A stretch of 64,000 nucleotides of DNA from Chitinophagaceae bacterium. Its GTDB lineage: Bacteria > Bacteroidota > Bacteroidia > Chitinophagales > Chitinophagaceae. Where the stretch lies: contig JADJYK010000018.1 in the NCBI GenBank assembly GCA_016719815.1, forward strand, positions 45,435 through 109,434. Direction: 5' to 3'. Position 1 is the first letter of the stretch, and each line of letters opens with the position of its first letter. The notes under the pieces were generated by a model, which did not search any database, was not told the origin of the DNA, and worked only from the letters and a program-made list of their open reading frames with translations. The position numbers and the translations under genes are program-made. Positions 19,252 through 29,731 of this stretch are shown here, one piece after another.

Positions 19252-22065
19252 ATGAAGATGACAAACAAAAAAATAAAACATTCTTTCATCTTGTTTGCAC
19301 TGTTATTTGTAAACATTATTTCTGCACAACTTGTCCCGGCAGTTCGGGAGGATGTAAAACTCTGGTACAAACAGCCTGCCGTTAAATGGACGGAAGCATT
19401 GCCCATTGGTAATGGTCGCATTGGCGCTATGATATTTGGCGGAGCGGAGAACGACCGCATCCAGTTTAACGAAGAAACTTTATGGAGCGGCGAACCCAGA
19501 AGCTACAGCCGACCCGGAGCGTACAAGTATTTAGATTCTATTCGCCAGTTATTGTTTGCAGGCAAACAAAAGGAAGCAGAGGCCCTTGCGGAAAAAGAAT
19601 TTATGGGGTTGAAAAGTTTTGAAGGAGAGAAAACAGGATGGATTACAAAGGTTTTTGCAGAAAAAATATGCTGCTGAGAACTTTGACGACAGCCAATGGA
19701 AGACGATGACCGTGCCAAGTTGGGATGGTTGGGAAACAGTTGGCTTTGATGCATTGGATGGGGCAGTGTGGCTAAGAACCAATTTTATACTACCCGATGA
19801 TTGGCAGCCAACGGACATGCTGCTGGATGTAAACCGCATCCGGGATAATGATTATACCTATGTGAATGGAATGCTGGTGGGTAGTCAGCAAAATACAGAA
19901 GGAAGAAAATATAACATAGCAAAAAATGTTTTGCATAAAGGAAAAAACAGCGTTGCCATTTTAGTGCTCAACTTTAATGATAAGGGTGGCATATATGGTT
20001 ATAAAGACACGGCAAATCATATTGGTATTTATCCAGGCAAATAATGAAGCGGCAAAATTTCATTAAACGGACAATGGAAATATTTTATAGTAGATGATAA
20101 TCCGCCGCCGGTAGGCCTACCAGGCCAGCTACCAACCTTTTGGTGATTTGAATTTACTTTTGCCAACACTATAGGTGCAACTAACTACCGAAGAGAATTG
20201 GATATTTCAAACGCTGTTGCAGCCACTTCTTATTCATTGAATGGAGTAAATTATAAAAGAGAATATTTTGTATCGGCACCCAATCAATCAGTGATTGTTA
20301 ATTTAACAGCCAATAAAAAAGCAAGCATCAGTTTTGAAGCAGTGCTGAGCAGTCCGCACAAAGGCTATTCTATTACAAAGCAGAGCAATAATACGGTGAT
20401 ACTTTCTGTGCAGGTACGTAACGGGGTATTACATGGTAAAAGTTATTTGCAGGTAAAAACAAAAGGCGGCACTGTATCAGTTAACAATGATCAGTTAACA
20501 ATTAATAATGCAGATGAAGCAACACTGTATTTAACCGCCGGTACTAATTATAAAAACTATAAAGAAGTTTCTGCAGATGCATCCTTGCCTTGTATTAATT
20601 CATTGAACTCATTACAAGGAAAAACATACACACAAATAAAAACAGCACATATAAAGGAATATCAAAAACATTTCAACACTTTTTCAATAACCTTAGGCGA
20701 TGCAAGAAAAGCTAACATTCCAACTGAGGAGAGATTAAGGAATTTCACCACCGGCAACGACCCTTCCTTCGCTGCACTTTACACACAATACGGCAGATAC
20801 TTACTCATCTCTTCATCAAGACCCGGTACACTGCCTGCAAATTTGCAGGGCATCTGGAACGATTTAACCAATCCGCCCTGGGGAAGTAAATACACCACCA
20901 ACATTAATGCCGAAATGAATTACTGGCCGGCAGAGTTGTTGAATATGTCAAACATGCATGAACCGTTGTTCAAAATGATTGAGGAGTTAGCTGCAACAGG
21001 AAAACAAACATCCCAAGACCATTACAATGCACCGGGCTGGGTGCTGCATCACAATACAGATTTATGGCGAGGCACGGCGCCTATCAATGCCGCTAATCAT
21101 GGCATATGGGTTACGGAGGTGCATGGTTGTGCCAGCATTTGTGGGAGCATTATTTGTTTACTCAGGATAAAAATTTTCTGCAAAACAAAGCTTATCCCAT
21201 AATGAAGGAAGCAGCATTGTTCTTCAATCATTTTCTAATCAAAGACCCGGTAACCGGTTATTTGATCAGCACACCGTCTAACTCACCTGAGCAGGGTGGA
21301 TTGGTTGCGGGGCCAACAATGGATCATCAAATCATTCGTAACTTATTCAGCAATGTAATTGCAGCAGGCAAAACATTAAATACAGATGTTGCATTAAGAA
21401 ATACATTGACAGAAAAATTAAAACTGATTGCCCCCAACAAAATTGGTAAACACAGACAATTGCAAGAGTGGATGCAGGATAAAGATGACCCCAATAATAA
21501 GCACCGGCACATTTCACATTTGTGGGGCATGTACCCCGGCAATGAAATTAATTATGATGATGATGCAACGATGATGAATGCAGCAAAGCAGTCATTGGTT
21601 TTTCGTGGCGATGAAGCCACCGGCTGGAGCCTTGGCTGGAAAATAAATTGCTGGGCAAGATTTAAAGATGCTGAACATGCATTTACCATGGTAAAATGTT
21701 GCTGAGTCCGGTAAAAGGCGGAGCTGGCAGTTATCCAAATTTATTTGATGCGCATCCGCCATTTCAGATTGATGGTAACTTTGGTGGAGCCGCCGGTATT
21801 GGTGAAATGATTATACAAAGTCACACAAAATATATTGATATACTGCCGGCATTGCCTGCTGCATTTGCCAACGGCGAAGTAAAAGGTATATGTGCAAGAG
21901 GTGGTTTTGTACTGAATATAAAATGGACAGAGAAAATTGCAACGGCTAACTGTTATATCAAAAGCCGGTCTGCCATTGCTGCTGCGATATAATGGGAAAG
22001 TAAAAACAATCGCTACAACAAAAAATGGAATTTATCAATTTGATGCGTTACTTAATAAAATATAA
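19252..22065 (+). pseudogene. GH95 alpha-L-fucosidase / alpha-L-galactosidase, broken by about eight indels
   Basis: About 935 aa when repaired. GH95 enzymes remove terminal L-fucose or L-galactose. Seen in pieces: signal peptide and LWYKQPAVKWTEALPIGNGR then IGAMIFGGAENDRIQFNEET (to 19677); DDSQWKTMTVPSWDGWETVG and a jelly-roll-like stretch (19670-20044); YQPFGDLNL and YRRELDISNAVAATSYSLNG (about 20140-20300); LQGIWNDLTNPPWGSKYTTN, then INAEMNYWPAELLNMSNM and APINAANHGIWVTGGAWLCQ; RHISHLWGMYPGNEI; YPNLFDAHPPFQIDGNFGG (near 21740). The tail ends in YNGKVKTIATTKNGIYQFDA at 22065. Frame changes are near 19670, 20025, 20065, 20125, 20170, 21115, 21693 and 21975. Each is one base, mostly in runs. 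It is either a true pseudogene or, as in its neighbours, mostly assembly error. Confidence 0.82.
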
Positions 22066-22075
22066 ATGTTCTTTT

Positions 22076-22116
22076 GCCACGAATGCACTAATAAAAACCA
22101 TTAGTGTATTCGTGGC
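22076..22116. repeat. CCACGAATGCAC hairpin, copy 2, with T-tract
   Basis: GCCACGAATGCACTAAT (22076-22092) pairs with ATTAGTGTATTCGTGGC (22100-22116) with one G-T mismatch and a 7-base loop. TATTGTATTTTTTT follows, so it looks like a working intrinsic terminator 11 bp after the GH95 stop. It is related to 15129-15165 and 28491-28540. Confidence 0.8.
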
Positions 22117-22136
22117 TATTGTATTTTTTTATATAA

Positions 22137-22205
22137 CCAGCTGTTGCGCTACTATTGTGCAGACGTTGCGACGCTCCGTTCATCGTTCTGTAATTCTATT
22201 CAACA
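22137..22205 (-). repeat. Dispersed repeat R1, divergent copy F
   Basis: The reverse complement begins GTTGAATAGAATTACAGAAC, then has GCGTCGCAAC and AATAGTAGCGC, and ends CAGCTGG. It aligns with copies B, C, D and E over nearly the full length. It lies in the leader of the following GH2 gene. Confidence 0.6.
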
Positions 22206-22222
22206 ATACCCTGCGACTCCGA

Positions 22223-25200
22223 TTGCAATTTTTATTTCAAAATATTCAGAGTCTGAGAACCCCCTTTCGGGGGGCAAGGGGGGCTTCTTTGTGTTGCTTT
22301 GTGTTCTTCGTGTCTTTGTGGCAAAATTCCATTGCACAGCGTCAGGATATTTCCCTGAATGAAAACTGGCAAACAATATTAGTTGATCAAAATATTTGGA
22401 ACCCATTTGTCCCCACTCCAAATTCCTTAAAATGGAAAAAAGTAAGCATTCCCCACAACTGGGATGACTACCACGGATACAGAAGATTACTACATGGCAA
22501 CCTGCACGGCGATGCAGTTTATAAAAAAGACATTACTATTAAACAACCCAAAACCGGTAAACGGTTCTTTTTGTTTTTTGAAGGGGTAGGTTCTTACGCC
22601 ACTATATTTCTCAATAATAAAAAAGTAGGCGAACACAATGGTGGCAGAACAACATTTACAATAGATATTACAGATGTTATAAAAACAGATGGCACAAAAA
22701 ATGAACTCGAAGTAAGAGCATCTCATCCTGCCAACATCAAAGACCTTCCCTGGGTTTGCGGCGGCTGCAGTGATGAAAGAGGTTTTTCAGAAGGCTCACA
22801 ACCAATGGGCATCTTCCGGTCTGTACATTTAATAATTACGAACGATGTGCGGATAGAACCATTTGGTGTGCATGCATGGGCAGATATAAAAAATGGCGCA
22901 GCAGATTTGTTTATTAACACCACGATCAAAAACTATTCTACTGCAAAAAGAAAAATCGCAGTAGAGCATCAGTTAGTTGATGTAACTGGAAAAATTATGT
23001 TGACCAGCAGCCTGCAACAATTATTAAATGCCGGAGATTCTGTTACTCTCTCCAAAAATAATATTGCGGTTGCTAACCCAAAGTTGTGGTCGCTAGAAAA
23101 TCCGTATCTCTATAAAGTAATTTCAGTGGTTAAAGAAAATAATAGAGTTATTGATAAGCTGGTAACAGATTTTGGGTTCCGCACTGTTAAATGGAATAAC
23201 CCTTCACATCAGTTTACATTAAATGGGAAACCAGTATTCTTAAACGGCATTGCAGAGTATGAACATTTATTAGGCCAGAGCCATGCTTTCAGCAATGAAC
23301 AAATTGTTGCAAGAATGAAATGGATACAGGCTGCAGGCTTCAATGCTTTTCGTGATGGACATCAGCCTCATAATTTACTGTATGGAAAATTATGCAATAA
23401 AAAGGCATTCTCTGGTGGACACAATTATCGGCTCATGTCTGGTATGATACAAAAGAATTCAGGGATAATTTCAAACAATTGTTAAAGGAATGGGTGATTG
23501 AAAGAAGAAACGATCCATCCGTTATTTTATGGGGTTTGCAAAACGAAAGTAAGCTACCCAAAGATTTTGCAGAAGAATGTACTGCACTCATTCGCAGTTT
23601 AGACCCCACAGCATCTAAACAAAGATTAGTTACTACCTGCAATGGAGGCGTAGGCACCGATTGGGATGTGCCGCAAAATTGGACGGGTACTTACGGCGGC
23701 AACCCTGCCACTTACGGCGAAGATTTAAAGAAACAAATTTTAGTAGGAGAATACGGTGCCTGGCGCACAATAGATTTACACAGTGAAGGGGGATTTAAGC
23801 AGGATGGGCCATATAGCGAAAACCGGTTTGCGTTGTTAATGGAACAAAAAATCCACCTGGCAGAAAAAGTTAAGGATAGTTTGGCCGGCCATTTTATGTG
23901 GCTACTCACATCACATGATAATCCGGGAAGAGTACAGGGTGGTGAAGGAGTAAGAGAGCTGGACAGAATTGGTCCGGTTAATTATAAAGGTTTGCTCACA
24001 CCGTGGGAAGAACCCACCGATGCATTTTATATGTATCGCAGTAATTATGCTGATAAGCACAAAGAGCCGATGGTATATATCGTTTCTCACACATGGCCCA
24101 ACCGATGGATGACACCGGGAATAAAAGACAGCATCATTGTATATTCCAATTGCGATGAAGTGGAACTGTTTAATGATTTAAATGGTTTGTCTTTAGGAAG
24201 AAAAAAGAAAAATGGTATCGGCACACATTTTCAATGGGATAGTGTAAACATCCGTTATAATGTATTGAGTGCTGTTGGTTATATAAATGACAAAATTACT
24301 GCAACAGATGTAATAGTCTTGAACCATTTACCGCAGTCGCCAAACTTCAAAGATTTTAGAGACAGGTATTCAACTGTGTTAAATCCTCAAAAAGGATATA
24401 ACTATGTTTACCGGGTTAATTGTGGCGGCCCGGATTATAGGGATGGAAATGGGAACATCTGGCAGGCTGATAAAAACTTTACAACATCATGGACAAAAGA
24501 TTTTCCAGAAGTATCGGAAAATTTTGCCAGTCAGCGTAGAACCTTTTCTCCTATACGGGGAACAGCTACAGCAACTGATTGGGGATTGTTCCAGACTTTC
24601 CGCTACGGAAAGAATAAGCTGAAATATGAATTTGATATACCGGAAGGAGAATATTTAGTGGAATTATATTTCATTGAACCCTGGCTGGGCATTGGCGGCG
24701 GTATGAAAGCAAGCGGCATGCGGTTGTTTGATGTAGCAATTAATGACAAAACAGTGCTGAATGATTTGGATATTTGGAATGAGACTGGAACGAATACTGC
24801 ATTTAAGAAAATAGTGAAGGCTACATCAGTAAATGAAAAAATTATTATTTCATTCCCGGAAACTAAAGCAGGACAGGCATTAATTTCAGCCATAGCTATT
24901 GCCTCATTGGATAACAAAGTAAATCCTCAAATAGCTGTATCGGTACCGCCAATTCATATCAGAAGATGTAATGGATGTAATCTACAGTCATGGCTGGATA
25001 TTGGAGATAAGCTTTATCAGCATTCTGTTATTAGTTTTAATTCGTTGCCTTCAAATCTTTATGGGGCGGATTGGTTGCAAATCAATGACCATCAAATTGA
25101 CGAACCGGTATCAGTTATTGTAAATGAAGATATGGATGTGTTTATTGGCTATAAAAAATCGGCTCTTATTACCGAACCGAATAAAATGCCTGGAAATACA

Positions 25201-25743
25201 AATACAGAAATTGTAACCGACGAAAAAGGCAGCACAGTATATGAAGTTTTCAAGCAACGGTATAAAAAGAATAGCGAAGTGATATTAAATGTGAATGAGC
25301 AAAACATTATTGCATTTGTGCCTGTAAATAACATGCAACCCGCCTACGACCTCAAGCCCATCACCCAATACAAAGCCAATGTGGTAAAAATGAGTGAGGG
25401 TGCTTTTAAGGATTCTGCCAACGGAAGATATTGCTCAGTCGTTAAAACTGATAATGAAGTTTCTATTGAATACCCTATTCAAATCGGTGTTGCCGATATC
25501 TATTCCATCACTATGAAATATTATTATGGAAACGATCATTCGGTAAAAGGAAAACTGCAATTAATAGGGCCGGGAAACACCATGATGCTCGAAGAAGAAG
25601 TTTCCTTTACATTTACCCGTGACAGTAAATGGAATCTGTTTACAATTAATACCGGCTCACAAATAAATGCGGGCAATTATATTGTTCGCTTGGTTATCGA
25701 GAATGCAAACGGATTAGCCATTAGCAGTATTGATGTTCAATAA
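22223..25743 (+). CDS. GH2 beta-galactosidase with malectin domain (frameshifted; start uncertain)
   Basis: About 1,170 aa when repaired. The mature part starts at QRQDISLNENW. The signal peptide core SLCCFVFFVSLWQNSIAQ is encoded by a CTTTGTG-type repeat. No ATG lies close by; a TTG at 22223 is one option, and the frame is open back to an ATG at 22025 inside GH95. Domains in order: jelly-roll (IPHNWDDYHGYRRLLHGNLH), Ig-like, TIM barrel with acid/base Glu in WGLQNESK and nucleophile Glu in LVGEYGAW, a malectin-like domain (YRVNCGGPDYRDGNGNIWQA ... YLVELYFIEPWLG), then a CBM-like tail. The first frame ends at 23485. Adding one A to the AAAAA run at about 23398 gives NKKGILWWTQLSAHVWYDTK and joins the halves. 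Confidence 0.83.
22260..22283. repeat. C/G-rich palindrome (CCCCCTTTCGGGGGG)
   Basis: A short hairpin with a 5-bp C/G stem, extended by a second G run (CAAGGGGGG). It directly abuts the CTTTGTG repeat that encodes the GH2 signal peptide. Confidence 0.55.
22284..22324 (+). repeat. CTTTGTG-type dispersed repeat (R3), coding copy a
   Basis: CTTCTTTGTGTTGCTTTGTG followed by TTCTTCGTGTCTTTGTGGCA. It is translated in the GH2 frame as SLCCFVFFVSLWQ, the hydrophobic core of its signal peptide. Related copies are at 29681, 52979, 54892, 56457 and 59334. Confidence 0.75.
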
Positions 25744-25752
25744 AATTAGAAA

Positions 25753-28457
25753 ATGCGATTGCTAATTATTGCCATATTTGTTTTACAGACTATAACAGGC
25801 TCCGCCCAGTTATCAGTTTCTCATTTAAAAATAGAGAGCAGAACAAACCCCTTAGGTGTTGATAACACAAAACCAAGGTTTAGTTGGCAATTAGAAAGCA
25901 TTCAAAAAAATGTTTTGCAGACTGCTTACCAGGTATTAGTAAGCGATGATGAGAATCTGTTAAAAAAAAATATTGGTAATATCTGGGGCTCAAAAAAGTA
26001 ATTGCTAATACATCCATTCAGATTGAATACAAAGGCAGGCAGCTTGCATCAACCAAAAAATATTTCTGGAAAGTAAAAGTGTGGGATAATAAAGGCAATA
26101 TAGCGGAAAGTGATATTGCTTATTGGCGAATGGGCTTATTAACCAGACAGGACTGGAGCAACGCCAAATGGATTGGCTATGATGAACCTGTGGATTCATT
26201 ACGGATTTTCCCGCATGTACACCAAAATGGAAAAAAGAGTTGGGGTACAAGAAGAAATGTATTACCCCTGCTGCGAAAGGAATTTGAAGTTAAGAAAGAG
26301 ATTAAATCAGCAGCTGCTTATATCTGTGGCTTAGGCCACTTTGAATTGTATATGAATGGTAAAAAAATCGGGGACCATTTTTTAGATCCCGGCTGGACAG
26401 ACTATGCCAAACATGCACAATACGTAATTTTTGATATTGCAAAGGATTTACAGCAAGGAAAGAATGCAGTAGGTGTGATGCTGGGCAATGGATTTTATTA
26501 TATTCCCGGACAACGATACAGAAAAATGACTGGTGCTTACGGCCATCCTAAAATGATAATGCGGACTATTATTGAATATTCCGATGGGTCAATAGAAAAT
26601 CTTATCAGTGATGAAAGTTGGCAAACATTTTCATCGCCCATTATTTACAGCAGCATATTCGGTGGTGAAGATTATGATGCCAATCTTGAACAGGATGGCT
26701 GGAGTGAGCCTGATTTTCTGGTTAATAAAAAGAAGAATGATCAGTTACTGAAAGAGAAAGAATGGCTTAATGTGATAATTACAAAAGGGCCTGGGCAACT
26801 GCAATCGCAAATGCAGGAGCCGTTAAAAGTTATGCAACGCTTTAACGTTCTTAATAAGAAAGAATTAAAGAGTGATATTACTGTCTATGATTTAGGTCAA
26901 AACTTTTCGGGTATTCCGTCAATATCTGTCAGAGGTAGCAAGGGCGACACTATAAAAATAATTTGTGCTGAATTGCTCAATACAGATGGCACTGCTAATC
27001 AAAAAGCTACAGGCTCTCCATCCTACTATATTTATGTTTTGAAAGGTACTAAAAGAGAAGATTGGCAACCCCGGTTCACTTATACCGGCTTTCGTTATAT
27101 GCAAGTACAGCGTATTACAAAGGATAGTCTTGGTGTGTTACCTCACATAATAAATATAGAAGGTCTCCACATCAGAAATGCAGCACCAACAGTCGGATCA
27201 TTTACTTCATCCAATATATTGTTTAATAAAACAAATACATTAATTGATTGGGCAATTAAAAGTAACACGGTGAGTGTTTTTACAGATTGCCCGCACCGGG
27301 AAAAATTGGGCTGGCTCGAACAAACACAACTCATGGGCTCCTCGGTACAATACAATTATGATATTGCTTCCCTAAACCGGAAAGTGATAAAGGACATAGT
27401 GAATGCGCAATATACCGATGGAAAAATTCCGGAGATAGCACCGGAGTTTACAGTCTTCACGCCACCGTTTGATGAAAGCCCGGAATGGGGAAGTGCAGCC
27501 ATCATTTTACCATGGTATAATTATAAATGGTATGGCGATAAGCAATCTTTGATAGATGCATACCCGATGATGCAGGGGTATATTGATTATTTGCTAACCA
27601 AAGATTCTTTGTTCATTCTAAAACAGGGATTAGGAGATTGGTTTGACATTGGCCCGAAAAAATCAGGCTTTGCACAAATGACAAAAATGGGAGTTACGGC
27701 AACTGCCACTTTGTATTATGACGTAACCATTTTAACTGAAATTGCAAAGCTTTTAAATAAATCTGTTGATATTAATAAGTATGTGCACCTTGCCTCAAAG
27801 ATAAAAAAAGCATTTAATGCCGCTTTCTTCAATAAGCGAACATTACAGTACGATTCTGCCAGCCAAACCGCAAATGCCATGGCTTTATATATGGATTTGG
27901 TGGAGCCGAAATATAAAAAAGCTGTGGAAAATGCATTGGTAAATGATATCAAAAGTCGCAACAATGCACTGACTGCCGGAGATATAGGTTATCGCTATGT
28001 ATTGCGGGCATTGGAAGAAGCAGGAAGAAATGATATCATATTTGATATGAACAGCAGGGATGATGTACCGGGTTATGGATTTCAATTAAAACATGGAGCC
28101 ACAGCACTAACAGAAAGCTGGCAGGCATATGAATCTGTAAGCAATAACCACTTTATGCTGGGGCATTTGATGGAATGGTTTTATGCAGGGCTTGCTGGAA
28201 TCAGGCAATCAAAAAACTCAGTTGGTTATAAGACTATTGATATAAAGCCACAGCCTGTTGGAGACATTACATATGCAAGAGCAAGTTACCGCTCAGTGTA
28301 TGGGGAAATTGTAAGTGATTGGAAAATTGCAGATGGGCTATTTGTTTTGAATGTGGCTGTTCCGGTTAATACATTAGCCAATGTGTATTTACCCGGAAGT
28401 AATAAAGCAATAAAGACTGGTTCAGGAAAATATAGTTTTAAAATGAAGTGGAAATAA
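25753..28457 (+). CDS. GH78 alpha-L-rhamnosidase (frameshifted near the start)
   Basis: Inverting alpha-L-rhamnosidase of about 901 aa, secreted (signal peptide MRLLIIAIFVLQTITGSAQ). Domains in order: N-terminal fibronectin-like (IESRTNPLGVDNTKPRFSWQ), lectin-like jelly-roll domains (YICGLGHFELYMNGKKIGDH, LDPGWTDY), an (alpha/alpha)6 barrel with the family block DCPHREKLGW (near 27285), GDWFDIGP and ALTESWQAYESVSNNHFMLG, and a C-terminal beta domain. The first frame stops at 26001 (WGSKK). Adding one A to the AAAAAA run near 25995 gives GSKKVIANTSIQIEYKG and joins the rest. It follows the GH2 gene by 9 bp, so it is co-transcribed. The family call is firm. Confidence 0.9.
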
Positions 28458-28490
28458 AAATAGTTCTGACATCTTCTAGTTGGTGAGAAA

Positions 28491-28540
28491 AACCACGAAT
28501 TCACCAATAGAATTGAAAAATTATTTGTGCATTCGTGGCT
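28491..28540. repeat. CCACGAATGCAC hairpin, copy 3 (imperfect)
   Basis: Left arm AACCACGAATTCACCAAT and right arm ATTTGTGCATTCGTGGCT (28523-28540) pair with three mismatches. The right arm ends 10 bp before the start codon of the zinc dehydrogenase gene. Confidence 0.65.
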
Positions 28541-28550
28541 AAATTATTTT

Positions 28551-29567
28551 ATGAACGTATTGATTTGTGAAAAGCCTGGTTTATTTGAGTATGGCACCCG
28601 TGAGAAACCAGTGCCGGAAAAAGGAAAAGCAATATTGAAAGTGCACCGCATTGGTATTTGCGGTACCGATTTGCATGCCTACGAGGGCACACAGCCATTC
28701 TTCAATTACCCAAGGGTATTGGGTCATGAACTGGCGGCTGTTATTGAGACTATTGAGCCGGGTCATGGTTTTGAAACCGGCGATAAGGTTTCTATTATTC
28801 CCTATTTCAATTGCGGCAACTGTATTGCCTGCCGTAACGGATTACCAAACTGCTGTGCAGCGATTTCTGTTTTTGGTGTACATGCCGATGGTGGTATGTG
28901 TGAATATATTTCTGTGCCTGTTCAGTATTTGCTGAAAGGCAATGATATGAATTTTGATGAACTGGCACTGATAGAACCACTGGCCATTGGGGCACATGGT
29001 ATTCGCAGGGCCGGTGTTAAGAGTGATGAGTTTGTATTAGTAATTGGTGCAGGGCCTATTGGCTTGGGTGTGATGGAGTTTGCCCGCATTGCCGGGGCAA
29101 AAGTGATTGCGATGGATATTAATGAAGACCGCCTGCAATTTTGCAAAGAGAAATTACGGGTGCCTTACACAGTAAATGCCGCTTCGGCTGATGTACAGCA
29201 GCAACTGCTTGCTATTACTGCTAATGATATGGCTACAGTGGTTATTGATGCAACGGGTAATCTGAAAGCAATCAATAATGCCTTGGCATATCTTGCACAT
29301 GGAGGCCGCTATGTATTAGTGGGGTTGCAGAAAGAGAATTTCAGTTTCAGCCATCCCGAGTTTCATAAAAGGGAAGCGGCGCTGATGAGTAGCCGCAACG
29401 CAACCAAAGAGGATTTTGAACATGTAATGGACTCCATGCGGAAGAAGCTGGTACAGCCTGCAACCTATATTACACACCGGGTTAAGTTTGATGAAGTGAA
29501 AGATAATTTTGATAGTTGGCTCAATCCGGGAACAGGTGTAATAAAAGCAATGGTGGAGTTTTTATGA
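28551..29567 (+). CDS. Zinc-dependent alcohol dehydrogenase, sugar-acid/polyol type
   Basis: Medium-chain dehydrogenase of 338 aa. Seen: catalytic zinc site GICGTDLHAYEG, VLGHELAAVIE, the structural-zinc cysteines CGNCIACRNGLPNCC, and the NAD-binding VIGAGPIGLGVMEF. Relatives oxidise L-galactonate, sorbitol or similar. I prefer the ATG at 28551 (MNVLICEKPGLFEYG), because an upstream ATG at 28527 lies inside the hairpin repeat. An aldo/keto reductase follows at 29732. The pair could belong to an oxidative L-fucose or L-galactose route with the lactonase at 14261, but that is inference. Confidence 0.85.
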   Translation: MNVLICEKPGLFEYGTREKPVPEKGKAILKVHRIGICGTDLHAYEGTQPFFNYPRVLGHELAAVIETIEPGHGFETGDKVSIIPYFNCGNCIACRNGLPNCCAAISVFGVHADGGMCEYISVPVQYLLKGNDMNFDELALIEPLAIGAHGIRRAGVKSDEFVLVIGAGPIGLGVMEFARIAGAKVIAMDINEDRLQFCKEKLRVPYTVNAASADVQQQLLAITANDMATVVIDATGNLKAINNALAYLAHGGRYVLVGLQKENFSFSHPEFHKREAALMSSRNATKEDFEHVMDSMRKKLVQPATYITHRVKFDEVKDNFDSWLNPGTGVIKAMVEFL

Positions 29568-29570
29568 TTC

Positions 29571-29625
29571 AAGCTGCATACTACTATCATCGCCCTTTCC
29601 GCAAGCCGGCGGACACTTGTGCTGC
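29571..29625 (-). repeat. Possible remnant of repeat R1 (copy H)
   Basis: ATACTACTATCATCG and CACTTGTGCTGC flank an unrelated middle. Order and spacing agree with reversed R1 copies, but identity is low. It lies in the 164-bp gap before the aldo/keto reductase. Confidence 0.3.
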
Positions 29626-29680
29626 ATATCGCTGTCCGGCAACAGCTCGCAGCGTCCACAGCAAAAAATCCTCCTAATAT

Positions 29681-29715
29681 CCTTGTGAAAATTCTTTGTG
29701 TACTTTGTGGTTAAA
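29681..29715 (+). repeat. CTTTGTG-type dispersed repeat (R3), non-coding copy b
   Basis: CTTTGTGTACTTTGTGGTTA ends 16 bp before the start of the aldo/keto reductase gene, which has no signal peptide. Here the repeat stays in the untranslated leader. Confidence 0.65.
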
Positions 29716-29731
29716 CAAAAAAACAGAATAA

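Noticed and set aside
22144..22362. Small + strand frame over the GH2 leader repeats
   Set aside because: Made wholly of repeats R1 and R3 in another frame; it ends soon after the mature GH2 codons begin.
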